In this document: piece after piece, positions 48,311 through 59,654 of the stretch
Numbering within the stretch: the stretch's first letter is position 1
Layout of the letters: each line of letters starts with the position of its first letter
Assembly: GCF_030272615.1 (NCBI RefSeq)
Contig: NC_081406.1
Location: forward strand, 231,250,396 to 231,314,395
Length of the DNA: 64,000 bases
Origin: Cryptomeria japonica
Lineage: Eukaryota; Streptophyta; Pinopsida; Cupressales; Cupressaceae
Direction of reading: 5' to 3'
Notes under the pieces: generated by a model
Database searches by the model: none
What the model saw: only the letters and a program-made list of their open reading frames with translations
What the model was told of the DNA's origin: nothing
Position numbers and translations under genes: made by a program

Positions 48311-50302
48311 TACCGATGCATGATTCTTATGAAGGTAATGAGCATTCATATAGGTGTATTTTCATAAGTGTTTGGCATGGATTTTGGGTGTTTTTACAGG
48401 GCACTTGCAGAAACCAGGGAGTTGTTTTTGAAGTCAAGAGAAAGAAGTTTCAAGAAATTGCTGAAAAAATGGGAGGCAGTAAGAAAAGATTTGAACCCAC
48501 CTCTTGCTCAGAATGGAGAAAGAAAATTGAAGTGTGGGATATCCTTTAGGAGGGGGGTCTGAATGTTTTTATGGAGAGGTTAAGTGGGAAAGATCCCACA
48601 ATTACCAACTATTTCATCAAGAATTGGAAAAATGGTAAAATTCTGGTTGGGTCCCAGATGATGAATGTCGATGAGGAGGTCATTGTTGAGGCAACAGGGA
48701 TGCTCACTGAGGGTATGAAATATTATAGGGACCATAGTATGTCTGACAAGGCAGCGGATAAGTTCCCAGTCATGGACGATGAGAGGAGAAAGATGGTGAA
48801 AATTGATAATTCCTACCATTCCCCGTAGTGGATGTGCAGGCCTTGGAGGTTTGTTTTATTTGCTTCTATTGAGTACATTACTTTGGATGGTAGGCTTACC
48901 AGAGCTTATGGTCATCACTTTGTCCTGGTTAACCATTTCCGACATGGGGAAAAGGTGAGTTTGCCTTATTACCTTGCCTGTTCAATGAACCATACTGTCA
49001 AGGAGGTTCAGAAGGATCCCAAAGGTGACCATGCCCTTCACCAAGGGCTCATGGTTCTAGTTTATAAAATGCTAAAAGGGAAGTGCATTGATAAACCTAT
49101 TAAAGGAAAAATGCTAGAGATGAGACTACAGAGAGTGAAGCCAGCGGATTTAACTTTGACTCGGAGACTGAGGGAGATTTGGAAGAGACTAGTAAAAAAG
49201 GGAGGAATAGGGCCAAGAGGAAAAGGATTGTGGTTGACTTAGACATTGCTGATTCTGATACTGAATCCTTTGAGAAAAAAATTATTAAAAAAAAGAAAGG
49301 GAAAGCAATTGGAAAGCAGAATCAGAGAAAGAATACTAAAAAAGGTAATAATAAAGACATCAGCCATGTTCTGGTAGATTCTGAGGAGGAAATTGAGGAG
49401 AACAAGAAGGATGAGGGTCTAGAAAAAGAGGGGGAAGAAAATTTGGTGATAGGCATTGAGGGTTTGAACACCAAAAGTTTGAAAGAGGAGGAGGAAGGGG
49501 ATAAAAGCGGTATCGGTGAGTATGATACTCTTAAAGCTTTCTGTGATACCATAGGAAGCATGGCAAAGGATATTAACAACTTGAAGACTGATATGAAGGC
49601 GATTGCAAGAGTCATGATTGGTGATAAACCCCTGGCGGAACATGTTAAGGAACTGGTTGAGGTTCTAAACCATGCAGAAGAAATTGAAAGCATGGTGAGT
49701 AAAATTATAGCCACGAAAAACAAGGTTAAAGAGATGGAAGACAACAAAAAAGTAAATTAAGGATTTGGAAAGTAAAATGAACAATCTGGGTAGCAGAATC
49801 GACATAATGGAACACAATGTCAAGAAGATTGCGGATCAAAATTTTTAGATCCTCAAAGCTTCGATTGATAATATGAACATTCTGATCAACAGATTTGAGA
49901 ACAATACCGAGAAGGAAGGTGATAAAGACCAGTCGGACAAGAAGGGCCATGATAAGAGAACCATAGCGAATACAAGGATCAAGGATGACATCAAAGGTTG
50001 TGAGTTGGAGGAACTAAAGAATTCGGAGAACAACATGAAACAGATGGTTGTTCATGCCAAGGATATTATGAAAAGTATTTAGGTCTCTGTCTCTGTTTCT
50101 ATTAGGGTCCTTGTCCTATCTTTTCTGTTGTCTCTGTGCTGTCTTTTTCAGGTTTTACTTGTAATGCTTTCTGATCCCTTTTTGTTCGGGCGGGATCTTT
50201 TTGTTTCTTGAAGTGTTCAGGCACTTTCTTTTCATGCTTCTTTGATATCCTGGCTTGTACAAGGTTAGGGCACCTTTCAAATGCCTATTTTTACTTAATC
50301 AA
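48311..50302 (+). mobile_element. Retroposed unit (1992 bp) with 15-bp target duplication
   Basis: It is inserted in the minus-strand gag-protease element in opposite orientation. The long target duplication argues for LINE-type target-primed insertion rather than an integrase or an ordinary TIR transposase. It has no LTRs or TIRs and only a very short A-run at its 3' end (tcaaaa). The content is essentially one protein-coding frame plus leader and a T-rich 3' region, as in a processed transcript. Confidence 0.75.
48571..50082 (+). pseudogene. Unknown repeat-borne protein with NLS-like and coiled-coil regions
   Basis: The globular N-terminus (48571-49130: TITNYFIKNWKNGKI, EEVIVEATGM, CRPWRFVLFASIEYITLDGR, HFVLVNHFRHG) is broken by a TAG at 48826-48828. 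A frameshift near 49130 leads to the acidic ETTESEASGFNFDSETEGD, then the basic NRAKRKR and KKKKGK (NLS-like), then a long charged coiled coil (49300-50082) with another TAG near 49846. I recall similar proteins in conifer repeats. No enzymatic motif is visible, and the function is unknown. Confidence 0.55.
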
Positions 50303-51600
50303 AACCACATTAGTAGAATGAGAAGGAAAAGGATTAGTAAAGATTTGGAGATTTTGATTAGGAGGAGCTACGGATTTGTTTCCTTTTTCATTCACACTAG
50401 CTACATATATGGTATTGTTATCAATAAAGTCTTGAATCCCACTCCTTAAGGTATAAAAGTTCTTAGTATCATGATCGGGTTGACGATTAAATTGGTAACA
50501 GGCTTTGAGATCATGGTAAGGAGGAAAAGGTTTGGATGTCTTGATTGGCCTAATGGGAGGGAGTTTCAACACATTTTTATTTATCAATTGTGTCATTATG
50601 CTATGCAAAGACTTGGAAAGAGGAGTAAATTATTTTCTAAAGTATTTGGATAAAGGAGCCACACCTAATGTAGTGGCTACTACTTAAGTGTTGATGTTTC
50701 CATTGATCTTGATGTATCCCTTGTTCTGTTTAAACTTCACAAAATATTGTTGAGCACTCTCATTCTTATCAACCAGACCCATTGAAGGAGATGATTCAAA
50801 TTGACTCACTTGACGTTGATAATTATGAAGTATTGCACACATCTGCATAAATGAACTAAACTCAGAAAAGAGAAGCTTACCCCTAATGTCTTTTTATAAA
50901 TTAGCAATACCAATTCTTTGAACATCAGGATCATGCATATGATAATAAATTTGAGAATACAAATGTTATATCTACCAATAAAATTAGTCACTTTTTCTTT
51001 AAAACCTTGCTTACAATGATTCAAATCAGGCAAAGTAATCTTAGGACCAATATTATTGTGAAATTGTTGAATGAAAGCATTAGCTAATTGTTGAAATGAT
51101 GTAATAGAATAAAGAGGAAAAGAACAATACCATTGTGAGGCTTTATTCCTAAAGGTTCGAGTAAACAATTTAGCCATAAGTCTTTGACCATGAGCAAATT
51201 TTGAATGTTTTCACATGAATCAAGTGATCACTTTTTCCATTGTCCAACTCTAATTGAGGGAATTCCATAAGTTTAGGAGGGATAGAATGAACAATTTCAT
51301 TGGATATCGTGCTCACTACATCAAATGTAGACACATTAAACTTGGATTGGGTGATGGAAGCCTACTATTTTTGTAAGGATGAGACAATTTGGGGTAAGTT
51401 ATTGATGGTTTCTTAAGTGGATGGATTGAAATTGGACATATTGGATTGGGATGGAGGAGTAACATTGTTGTATGTAGGTTGAGGTTGAGAGTAAGGAGGT
51501 GGAACACTATGATATGTAGGTATGGGAGATGATTGGGTCACAAATGGAAGACTCACAGAAGAAGGTGTAAAAGAATTTTGATTAACAAGGTTTCCCCCTT
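50303..51600 (-). pseudogene. Ty3-type gag fragment
   Basis: The frame 51177-50806 carries the retrotransposon gag core pattern (FRNKASQWYCSFPLYSITSF, FQQLANAFIQQFHNNIG). The frame 50608-50291 carries KPFPPYHDLKACYQFNRQPD, a degenerate Cys/His knuckle, and FYTLRSGIQDFIDNNTI. The 51507-51316 stretch is Pro/Tyr-rich N-terminal gag. It forms the particle shell in active elements. Multiple breaks are present. Confidence 0.7.
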
Positions 51601-51619
51601 AACTAACATGTGTAGGATT

Positions 51620-52933
51620 TGTTAGAATTGTATGAATATTTCCATTGTTGTCATTGATGTCAAACTTGGTTACCCACTTGGACCGAATGAGGCTTGTTGA
51701 GCAACAGTGGAAGATAGATATGTATGTGATATGTTGAAGTGAAGTATATATGATCTATTGGAGTCATTTTTGGAAGATTCTCTTCTTTGAAATCATGTAT
51801 TTCACTTATCATGGTTTGCATCTAGTTCCGATATCAGCTATCCGTTATATCAATCATAGTAGCTATATAAGTTGTATTTGTTGTATTGCTATCTGGATGA
51901 TTATGTTACATGGTTTTATGTTCCAGAATATGCGGCATCTGTATCTTGAAGTTTGAGAATTGTTGTGCTTGGAAATTTTGCTTATGGGTCCAAAGTCTAT
52001 GGGTCCACTAGACCCCTGTTTTGTTTCGGTAATCAAGGTGTACGTTTTCATAAGTAAAGTGTGTAAAGGAAGCATGTAAAGGCTGACTTTGTTATCATAT
52101 TTTTTGGTCGAGGGATTTATTGGATAACGTGTTGATCTGAGCATTGTGTTATTGTGTAAATCATTTGTGCTTGGTCAACATAGTATTTTGGTGTATGTGC
52201 TTATCGATATCTATACTTAGAAGATGTGTGTGTGTGAGATATCAGACAAGAGAAGTAGTGTGTGGAATAGAAGAGTATATGTGGGTATTGTGTGACAAAG
52301 TAAGAAGTGAACAAGTGACAAAGTTGTGGATAGAAGAGAAATTGCAATGAAAGGAGGAGTATATAGTGTATGAGCGACAATATGTGAAGAAGAGTCTGAG
52401 TGTGGATAGTGTTGTAGTAATTCTTTACTGGATCTATTAGAAGCAGTTGGTTCAATAGAGTAGTGCAGTAATACCTTAATAGAATTGCTATAGGTGATTG
52501 TAGACAGTGGTACAATGATCCCTCACTGGATTAGCTGTGAGTTCTATGAGTAGTTATTTGAGCTTAACTTGGAACTAAATTCATGCATTAGGAAATGCAA
52601 TTTTCCTAGTTCACTTACTTTCTATTGTAGTGAGCATTTCGACAGTGACCCACTTTTGTGCTGGCAATGAGCCACCCTTTTTGTAAACATCAGATAACTA
52701 GTTATATTATTTGAGAGCTAACCCTCTCTGTGGTTTTTCCCATTTGGATTTTCCATGTATAAAATTTGGTGTTCAATTTTTGGTTGTGTTATTTGTTTAT
52801 TCTGCATTTGCCATTTCATGTTGATGAGATTACTTGATAAGATTAATATATCAGTAAATTTTTTGAAAATTGGGAATACCGATTCACCCTCCCTTCCCCT
52901 CTTAGTATTTTGGTCCATTCAACCAATTCAACA
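51620..52933 (+). mobile_element. 5' LTR of a plus-strand retroelement (1314 bp)
   Basis: It starts TGTTAGAATTGTATG and ends ...TTCAACA, giving TGTT...AACA termini. Two bases later comes a degenerate initiator-Met primer site. The interior (52934-53409, then 60444 onward) carries a multi-knuckle gag. The 3' LTR is not found in the window. Confidence 0.65.
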
Positions 52934-52935
52934 AT

Positions 52936-52947
52936 TTGTATAAGAGC
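52936..52947 (+). other. Degenerate initiator-Met tRNA primer-binding site
   Basis: ttgtataagagc differs at two positions from the common plant Met-tRNA primer site TGGTATCAGAGC, and ttggt follows as usual. Confidence 0.6.
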
Positions 52948-53004
52948 TTTGGTCCCTTTCTTGAAAGATTAACCGCTTGAGGGAGATACTTGTTGGTTGA
53001 ATCA

Positions 53005-53409
53005 TGGCACTTTCTAGCTCTTATATCTAGAAAGTGTTGAGTCTGAGAATGAGGAATTGAAAGATAATGTGAAGGTAGCGAATCAATGTGTACAAAAGCT
53101 AAGAGAATATATCTAGAAGTTCAAGTTGAGACATAAGGAACTGAACAATCGGTTGGAGCAGGTGAATGAAACTATTAAAGATTTGATGATGAAGATTGAG
53201 GAGAAGAACAAGATAGAAGAAACCCTAAAATAATCAATTAAGTTGAAGGTTGAAGAATGTGAGAAGATGGAACAAAAAGTGAAGAAGTTGTTTGATAGCA
53301 ACAAAATTTTGGAGATCTGATTAACATGTAGAAAGCTCATTTAGACAAGATTGGACTAGGATTTTAGCCCGATGAAAGTTCAAATCAAAATGATAAAGAC
53401 AAAGGCAAA
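53005..53409 (+). pseudogene. Coiled-coil part of a retroelement gag-like protein (left half)
   Basis: From the ATG at about 53005 (MALSSSYI) the frame, broken by TAG/TAA stops, codes for heptad-rich Lys/Glu sequence (ENEELKDN, LRHKELNNRLEQVNETIKDL, KKLFDSNK). It is cut by the chromovirus insertion and resumes at 60444 with KKPEY and the zinc knuckles. Confidence 0.55.
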
Positions 53410-53414
53410 GAGGT
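53410..53414. repeat. Target duplication gaggt, left copy, of the chromovirus
   Basis: gaggt here and at 60439-60443 bracket the complete element. Joining the sides restores the interrupted gag-like frame. Confidence 0.9.
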
Positions 53415-54177
53415 TGATGCAGGAGCATCCTTGGTTCTTGGCAATCTTGCATCAACCAAAAACATTTCTTTTTAGTTTATTTTCTGTTTTGTAGTTTCAA
53501 TATTTCTTTTTTCATTTTCTTGCATTTGCTCTTCGGATCTTGCAGAGCTGGATTTTGCTTGTGAACATGATTACCTTCCTTATTCCTAAGCCACAGAATG
53601 TTTGGATCTTTTTTGGGCAAGTTATCGCTTCCAGATTTCGAGATAATTTTTTGGCTTAGAACACCGGAGCGGCTTGGACCTATGTTCTATTGGTGAATGT
53701 TGCAGAGCTTCAATTCATTGATTCCAATGTTCCTTGGCATGTGGCCGACCTTCCCTATGATCCGCACTTCTTCCTTTGGATTTTCTGGAGGATTTTCATT
53801 GGCGGAGGCCGACTTGGTGGTTTTACACATTTGATCTTGTTCTTCGGCATTTGATCCCTCTTGGGCTGATGTGGATCTCTCTTGAGAATATATATCAATG
53901 TAATTAAGAATCGTAATTCACCAGAGATAATATAAAAGATATATCTTAAGATTTAGACGTCCAAAGTTGACCGATTGTATAATTAAGCATGTATGTACTA
54001 GGCCAATGAGTCAATTCTTGTAGCTCGGATGTTACCGGTCATTTGTAATTAGTTTCATGATATAATCAATCAATTCTGCATTGCCTTCATCATCTTGTCT
54101 TGCTTTCGTTGTGTTTTACTCTTGTTGCACGATCCAGATAGATCTCATTGAGGTCCCTCCTAACCATGACTGTACCA
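53415..54177 (+). mobile_element. 5' LTR of the chromovirus (763 bp)
   Basis: It starts TGATGCAGGAGCATCC and ends GACTGTACCA. It is homologous along its length to 59655-60438, with roughly 10-15% divergence by eye, so the insertion is old. Confidence 0.9.
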
Positions 54178-54179
54178 AG

Positions 54180-54191
54180 TGGTATCAAAGC
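54180..54191 (+). other. Initiator-Met tRNA primer-binding site
   Basis: TGGTATCAAAGC lies two bases after the 5' LTR and differs by one base from the consensus TGGTATCAGAGC. Confidence 0.85.
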
Positions 54192-54283
54192 AAGATTTCA
54201 TTCCAAAGATTGCGTTGTCTTGAAGATTTTGTTGTGGGGTGGTGGACTGTGGATCTGACCTGTAGCTGCAAAATACTCGCGTG

Positions 54284-55330
54284 ATGATGGCGCAAAGAGG
54301 AAATAGGAATGGTGGAGCACGTGGGAAAGCAAATCCTATTGTGATGGAAATGTTGAGAGGAATTGCATCCTGGTTGGAAGTCGTTGAAACAACATAGAGA
54401 AGAGGCCAATTTATTGAAGATGTGAGCGAAGATGAAGAGGAAGAAGCACCGACAGAAAAAGTAGAAAATCCACCAGCGATTGATCCAGATGAAGAAAGGT
54501 TCTTGAAGGTTTTGAGTAGGGAAAACACTAAACGAAATTTTACCCCACCAGAGTTTGATGGAAAGTTGGATTCAAATGAATTAATGGATTAGATCTCAAA
54601 GATGGAGAAGTATTTAGATTTTGAGAACACCACAGAAGAAAGAAAGGTGAAATATGCCTGTACTCGATTGAAAGGTCATGCATCTCTTTGGTGGGAACAT
54701 TTGCAAGTTGGTAGATAGAGAAGAGGTAAAGAGAAGATCAAATCATGGGAGGGGATGGTTTCCAAGTTGAAATCAAAGTTTATGCCAGCTGATTATCAAG
54801 TAAATCTATTCCGAAAGTTACAGAACTTGAAGTAGAAAGAATCTAGTGTGAAGGAGTATACCAAGGCATTATACAGGTTGAATATTAGATCCAGACATGT
54901 CGATGATGAGGTTGAACAAGTTAAGAGATATTTGAATGGATTGCGGATGTCTATATAAGATGAACTTAGTTTTATCTAGTTGCAGAGTGTTGAGGAGGCT
55001 TATCAATATGCCCTAAAAGAAGAAGAGAAGTTGAACAAAAGACATGAGCAAAGATAGAGAGGTAGAGGTGGAAGGTTTTCAGGAGGAAGATTTCAAGGAG
55101 GAAGAGGAACCTGTACAGATCAAAACAAGGACAAAGAAGTAATCAAATATGGTAGTTCATATCGGAAGGATGACACAAATTTCTACCAGAGGAGACAACT
55201 TGATGGTTATCGGAATGAGGGTTTTGAAAAAGATGACATAAGACAAGATAAGAGAGTGTTTAGAGGAACTTGCTATAAGTGTGGATGATAAGGACATCAT
55301 TCTTTCAAATGTAAGAAGATAGAGAACATT
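54284..55330 (+). pseudogene. Chromovirus gag
   Basis: From the ATG at 54284: an acidic stretch, then FTPPEFDGKL, YACTRLKGHASLWWEHL (gag core), FMPADYQVNLFRKLQNL, an RG-rich segment (GGRFSGGRFQGGRG) and one zinc knuckle TCYKCG..GHHSFKC whose two middle codons are TGA TAA. At least seven other in-frame TAG codons replace residues that would be Gln or Trp. Confidence 0.85.
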
Positions 55331-55810
55331 GGGAGAATGACCTTGGTAGAAGAAAGACCCACCAGATCAGCTAACAAACCGAAAGATGGAGAACTATTAA
55401 TGATGAGGAGATCCTTGTGTCATACCAGAGAAGATGAAGAGCCCTTGCAGAGGAGAAATTTGTTCAAGACCAGATGTAAAGTATTTGTTAAGTGTTGCAA
55501 AGTAGTTATTGATAGCGATAGTTCAAATAATCTTATTTTAGAAGAAAAGGTAAATAAATTAAAGTTGAAAAGATTGAGACACCCTAAGCCTTATCATATA
55601 GCATGGATTCAAGATGATAATAAGTTGTTAGTAAGTGAGTAGTGCTTGGTGAAATTGAAAATTGGAAATTATCATGATGAAGTTTTGTGTGATATCATAC
55701 CTATGGATATTTGTCACCTTTTGTTGGGTAGACCTTGGCAGTTTGATAGACAGGTAATACATGATGGGAGAAAGAACATATACACTGTTGTGGCGAATGG
55801 GATGAAATAA
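55331..55810 (+). pseudogene. Chromovirus protease
   Basis: VVIDSDSSNNLI at 55505-55540 is the retropepsin active-site loop with Gly replaced by Asp (family VIDSGSxxNLI). HLLLGRPWQFDR at about 55715-55750 is the C-terminal flap-associated motif. It ends in TAA near 55808. Confidence 0.8.
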
Positions 55811-55813
55811 ACC

Positions 55814-56850
55814 TTGTTACCCTTGGAGGAGCCCTTGAAGAGTGAAGTCTGTATGAATGCTAGAATTTGTTTGGTGGATGGAAGGAAATTCCTAGATGGA
55901 ATGAGACATGAGAACGTGTGTTTTTCCTTAGTTCCTAAGAAGACTGGGAACTTGGAGCATGAAGAACAACAACCTAAGAAGATAAAAGAGTTGCTGATAG
56001 AGTATGAAGATATCATTTCAGATAATGTGCCTGATGGATTACCACCTGTGAGGATTATCAATCATGGCATGGACCTGATTCCCAGAGCTAGTTTTCCTAA
56101 CAAAGCTGCACACTAGATGACATTGGCAGAGAATGAAGAGTTGAATATACAAGTGCATGAATTGTTAAAGAAATGTTTGATCGGAGAAAGTTTGAGCCCT
56201 TGTGCAGTACCAGCAGTGTTAGCACCTAAGAAGAATGGGGAATGGAGGATGTGTATCGATTCCAGAGCAATAAATAAGATCACAGTAAAGTACTAGTTTC
56301 CTTTGCCTAGGATGGATGACATAATGGATTGCTTGAGTGGAGCCAAATACTACATAAAGATAGACTTGAAGAGTGGAATTCATCAAATTAGAATAAGAGA
56401 AGGAGATGAGTGGAAGACAACATTCAAGACAAATGAAGGATTGTATGAATGGCTGGTGATGCCTTTTGGATTGACTAATGCACCAAGTACTTTCATGAGG
56501 TTGATGAATAAGGTATTGGGGAAATTCTTGGGTAAGTTTGTTATTGTATATTTGGATGACATTCTAATTTTTTAGTAAGACAAAAGAGGAGCATTTGTTG
56601 CATTTAAGACAAGTTTTGTAGAGGTTGAGAGAAGAGAAGTTGTTGATAAATATAAAGAAGTGTAGTTTCCTGAAGGAAGAGTTAGTCTATTTGGGATTTG
56701 TGATATTTGCGGATGGATTAAAGATGGACCCTGAGAAGGTGAAAGAAATTATTGAATGGCCTACACCAGAAAGAATTGGAGAGGTTAGATCATTTCATGG
56801 ATTGGCTAGTTTCTACTGAAAATTTATCAGAAATTTTAGTTCAGTTTATA
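55814..56850 (+). pseudogene. Chromovirus reverse transcriptase
   Basis: GLPPVRIINHGMDLIP, then [33 protein letters not shown] (motif A Asp), [17 protein letters not shown] and YLDDILIF (catalytic DD at 56549-56560) are intact motifs. A frameshift follows near 56573 and the thumb continues as REEKLLINIKKC and LGFVI. TAG at 56116-56118 and 56294-56296 break the frame. Confidence 0.9.
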
Positions 56851-57340
56851 GCCCTCTGACTGAGACAATGAGAGGAGATAGGAAGGAATTCAAGTGGACA
56901 ACTAAAACAAATAAGAGTTTTGAATTGGTGAATTAGAAGGTGACTGAGTAGTTTGTGTTAGCTTTACTGGATTTCAACAAAGTATTTCAAGTAGACTGTG
57001 ATGCAAGTGGGAATGCAATTGGAGCCATGTTAAGTCAAGAAGGGAGAGCAGTAGCTTATTTCAGTGAAAATTTAAATGATGCAAGAAGGACATATTTAGT
57101 GTATGATCATGAATTTTATGCCATGGTTCAAGCCTTGAAGAAGTGGAGACATTACCTATTGCCTAAGGAGTTTGTGTTGTATACTGATCATCAAGCCTTG
57201 CAGGATTTGAACAGTTAGAGTAAGCTAAATTAGAGACATATGAGATGGGTAGAGTTTTTGCAGAGTTACACCTTTTGTGTTGAAACATTAGAGTGGGAAG
57301 TCAAACAAATTTGCTGATGCATTGAGTAGAAGGAGGAATT
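56851..57340 (+). pseudogene. Chromovirus RNase H
   Basis: [18 protein letters not shown] (first Asp), [33 protein letters not shown] (Glu) and LYTDHQAL (Asp) show the Ty3 RNase H pattern. It is bounded by TAG codons and a frameshift near 57290 leading into the integrase. Confidence 0.9.
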
Positions 57341-58600
57341 TGGTGACAAAGATGAGAGTGACAGTGTTAGGATTTGAAGAGTTGAAGACCTTGTATGATG
57401 ATGACCTAGATTTTGCAGAACCTTGGAAAGCATGTAGAGCACCGATTATGGTAGATAGAAGTAAGTGGTTGGATTATTTCATTCAAGATGATATTTTATT
57501 TAGAGGAGTTCATTTGTGCATACCTAAGAGTTCTATGAGGGAGAATCTGATAAAGGAAAAACATAGTGGAGGATTAGTCAGACACTTTAGTGTTGACAAA
57601 ACAATAGCATTGGTGAGTGAATATTAATTTTGGCCTCAGATTCATAAGGATGTTAGGAAATTTGTGCAGAGCTGTAGAATTTGTCAAGTTGAAAAAGGTA
57701 GTAGTCAGAATGTGGGATTGTATAAACCTTTGACAATACCAAAGACCTTGGGAAGACATAAGCATGGGTTTCATACTTGGATTGCCTAAGACTCAGCGAG
57801 GAAATGATTCTATATTTGTTGTGGTGGATAGATTCTTGAAGATGGCTCATTTCATACCTTGTAAGAAGACATCAGATGTAGTACATATAGCTAACCTATT
57901 TTTCAAGGAGCTAGTGAGATTACATGGATTACCTAAGAGTATAGTTTCAAATAGAGACACCAAATTTTTTGGTTATTTTTGGAGATCACTTTGGAAGAAG
58001 ATGAAGATAGATTTGGAGTTCAATTCTACTTTTCACCCACAAACTGATGGATAGACAAAGGTAGTAAACAAGATTTTGAGAAATTTGTTGAAATGCTTAG
58101 TTGGAGCAAAGATGAGAAGTTGGGATTTGATTCTTGCACAAGCAGAGTTTGCCTTCAATAATTTAGTGAATAGGAGCACCAGAAGAACACCTTTTGATAT
58201 TGTTACTGGAGCATGCCCTAAAGGAATATCAAAGTTGAGGGATATCAGTAATGAAGATAAGTGGAGTGCAAAGGAAAAATAGTTTGCAGATCACATGAAG
58301 GCCTTACATATTCAGGTTAAGTAACATTTTGAGGATATGAACAAAAAGTATAAGGATAAAGAAGATGAGAAGAAAAGACATAAGGAATTTGAAGTTGGTG
58401 ATGAAGTGATGGTGTACCTGAGCAAAGAAAGATTTCCTGTTGGAACCTATAACAAGTTGCAAATGAGAAAGTTTGGACCTTGCAAGATCTTGAGGAAATT
58501 CAGTTCCGGAAATGCATATGAAGTGGAACTACCAGATAGTTTGAGTATTTCACCTATATTCAATATTACAGATTTACATCAGTATCATGAATTATAATTC
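57341..58600 (+). pseudogene. Chromovirus integrase
   Basis: The HHCC zinc region (HSGGLVRH then CRICQ, about 57571-57690) is followed by the catalytic core: [37 protein letters not shown] (second Asp) and STFHPQTDG. The residue after TDG-stop-T is Lys (58058-58060) where the catalytic Glu is expected. The C-terminal GDEVMVYLSKERFPVG and GPCKILRKF belong to the GPY/F module. TAG at 58052-58054 and a frameshift near 57765 are visible. Confidence 0.88.
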
Positions 58601-58633
58601 AGTGAAGACAATATTGTAGATTTGGAGAAATAG

Positions 58634-58779
58634 TTGCCCCAAAAGGAGCCAGATCAGATTGAAGACATTTTGGATAGTAGGATTGGCCATAGCACCCAGA
58701 ATAGTCAGAACAAGGAGTATCTTGTGAAGTGGAAGGACAAACCAGTTGAAGATTCATCTTGCATTTCTCAGGTAGAGGT
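58634..58779 (+). pseudogene. Chromovirus chromodomain (split by a solo LTR)
   Basis: EDILDSRIG, EYLVKWKDKPVEDSSC and ISQVEV form a C-terminal chromodomain (family YLVKWKGxxxEDSTW). The usual aromatic Trp is replaced by Cys. After the LTR insertion the coding resumes at 59582 with EVDRLGFPLTPEK. Chromodomains direct integration to heterochromatin. Confidence 0.85.
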
Positions 58780-59581
58780 TGTTAGGATTCCCAAAGATAT
58801 TGAGAGGGGGGGGGGGTGAATCAGTATCTAACCGCTGGATGAATTTTCTTGAATTAAAACATGTAAAGTATGTTAATACTGTGTATCGGTAAACCAAAAA
58901 TAATGCAGTAAATGAGAGTAACAACATCAACATGAAAACCACACCATTACACAGTATTTTAATGAGGAAACCCGGTGTGGGAAAAACCTCGGTAGGATTT
59001 GTGACCCACAATATTCGCTTACTGGCCAATAAGAGAATATTACTGCTACAATAGGGGCCTGCACATGCAAGAAGGCCAAGTGCCTAGAGCTCACTGCTCA
59101 ATTACAAAAGGAAGTCACATTGACTTAGAAAATTGGATTATGCAAATCCAATGTCTTGTACTGCTTCAGATTAGCATCTGCTATGCTAGATTCAGTACCG
59201 GTTTAAGCTCTGCTACATACATAAACCCTTGTCCTAATAATTCACATATTAGGTCTGCATTAATCCTTCACTTCAATACCTATGCTTCTACTCCAAAATG
59301 ATCTACAATGATCTCATACATATATGAGTCATATTACAACTCGCCATGTCGGCTTACAATGTTTTTACAATTAATTACAAAATACATTTTAAACAAAATT
59401 GAAGTCGGCCAAGGTGCTGGTATCCTTCCTTTCACTGTCGGTGATCTGAGTGCTAGTGTAGAGTCTTTTAGTGCCAGTGTTGGTATCTTGTCTTGCCGGT
59501 AGCATATGATTGCAAGGTTGCCATCAATGACAAAACCTCCAATCACCCACAATATCTCATTGGAGTGTGCATTTGTCAACA
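58780..59581. mobile_element. Solo LTR (802 bp) inside the chromovirus
   Basis: It starts TGTTAGGATTCCC, contains an 11-G run at 58806-58816 followed by tgaatcag, and ends GTCAACA. It is flanked by gaggt at 58775-58779 and 59582-59586. Removing it joins QVEV to DRLGFPLTP. The TGTTAG/CAACA termini suggest a Copia-type LTR. Its target is the same pentamer as that of its host element. Confidence 0.85.
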
Positions 59582-59654
59582 GAGGTGGACCGCCTTGGTT
59601 TTCCTCTGACCCCAGAAAAGTGAGGGACTCTCTTTTTCAATGACCCCAGATGTC

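Larger units (their letters stand above)
46054..51619 (-). mobile_element. Interior of a Ty3-type element with gag and protease but no RT
   Basis: Right to left: Pro-rich N-terminus (51600-51180), gag core (51177-50640), knuckle-like region (50608-50303), protease (about 48270-47700), Pro-rich linker (47670-47428), acidic segment (47238-47040), then a non-coding stretch to the PPT. No RT, RNase H or integrase motifs are visible between protease and PPT. It is interrupted by the retroposed unit 48311-50302. Its 5' end is cut at about 51619 by the next LTR. Confidence 0.7.

Noticed and set aside
49322..49747. 141-codon minus-strand Ser/Leu-rich frame
   Set aside because: Antisense shadow of the coiled-coil coding region.
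54160..54528. 122-codon minus-strand frame
   Set aside because: Antisense shadow of chromovirus gag.
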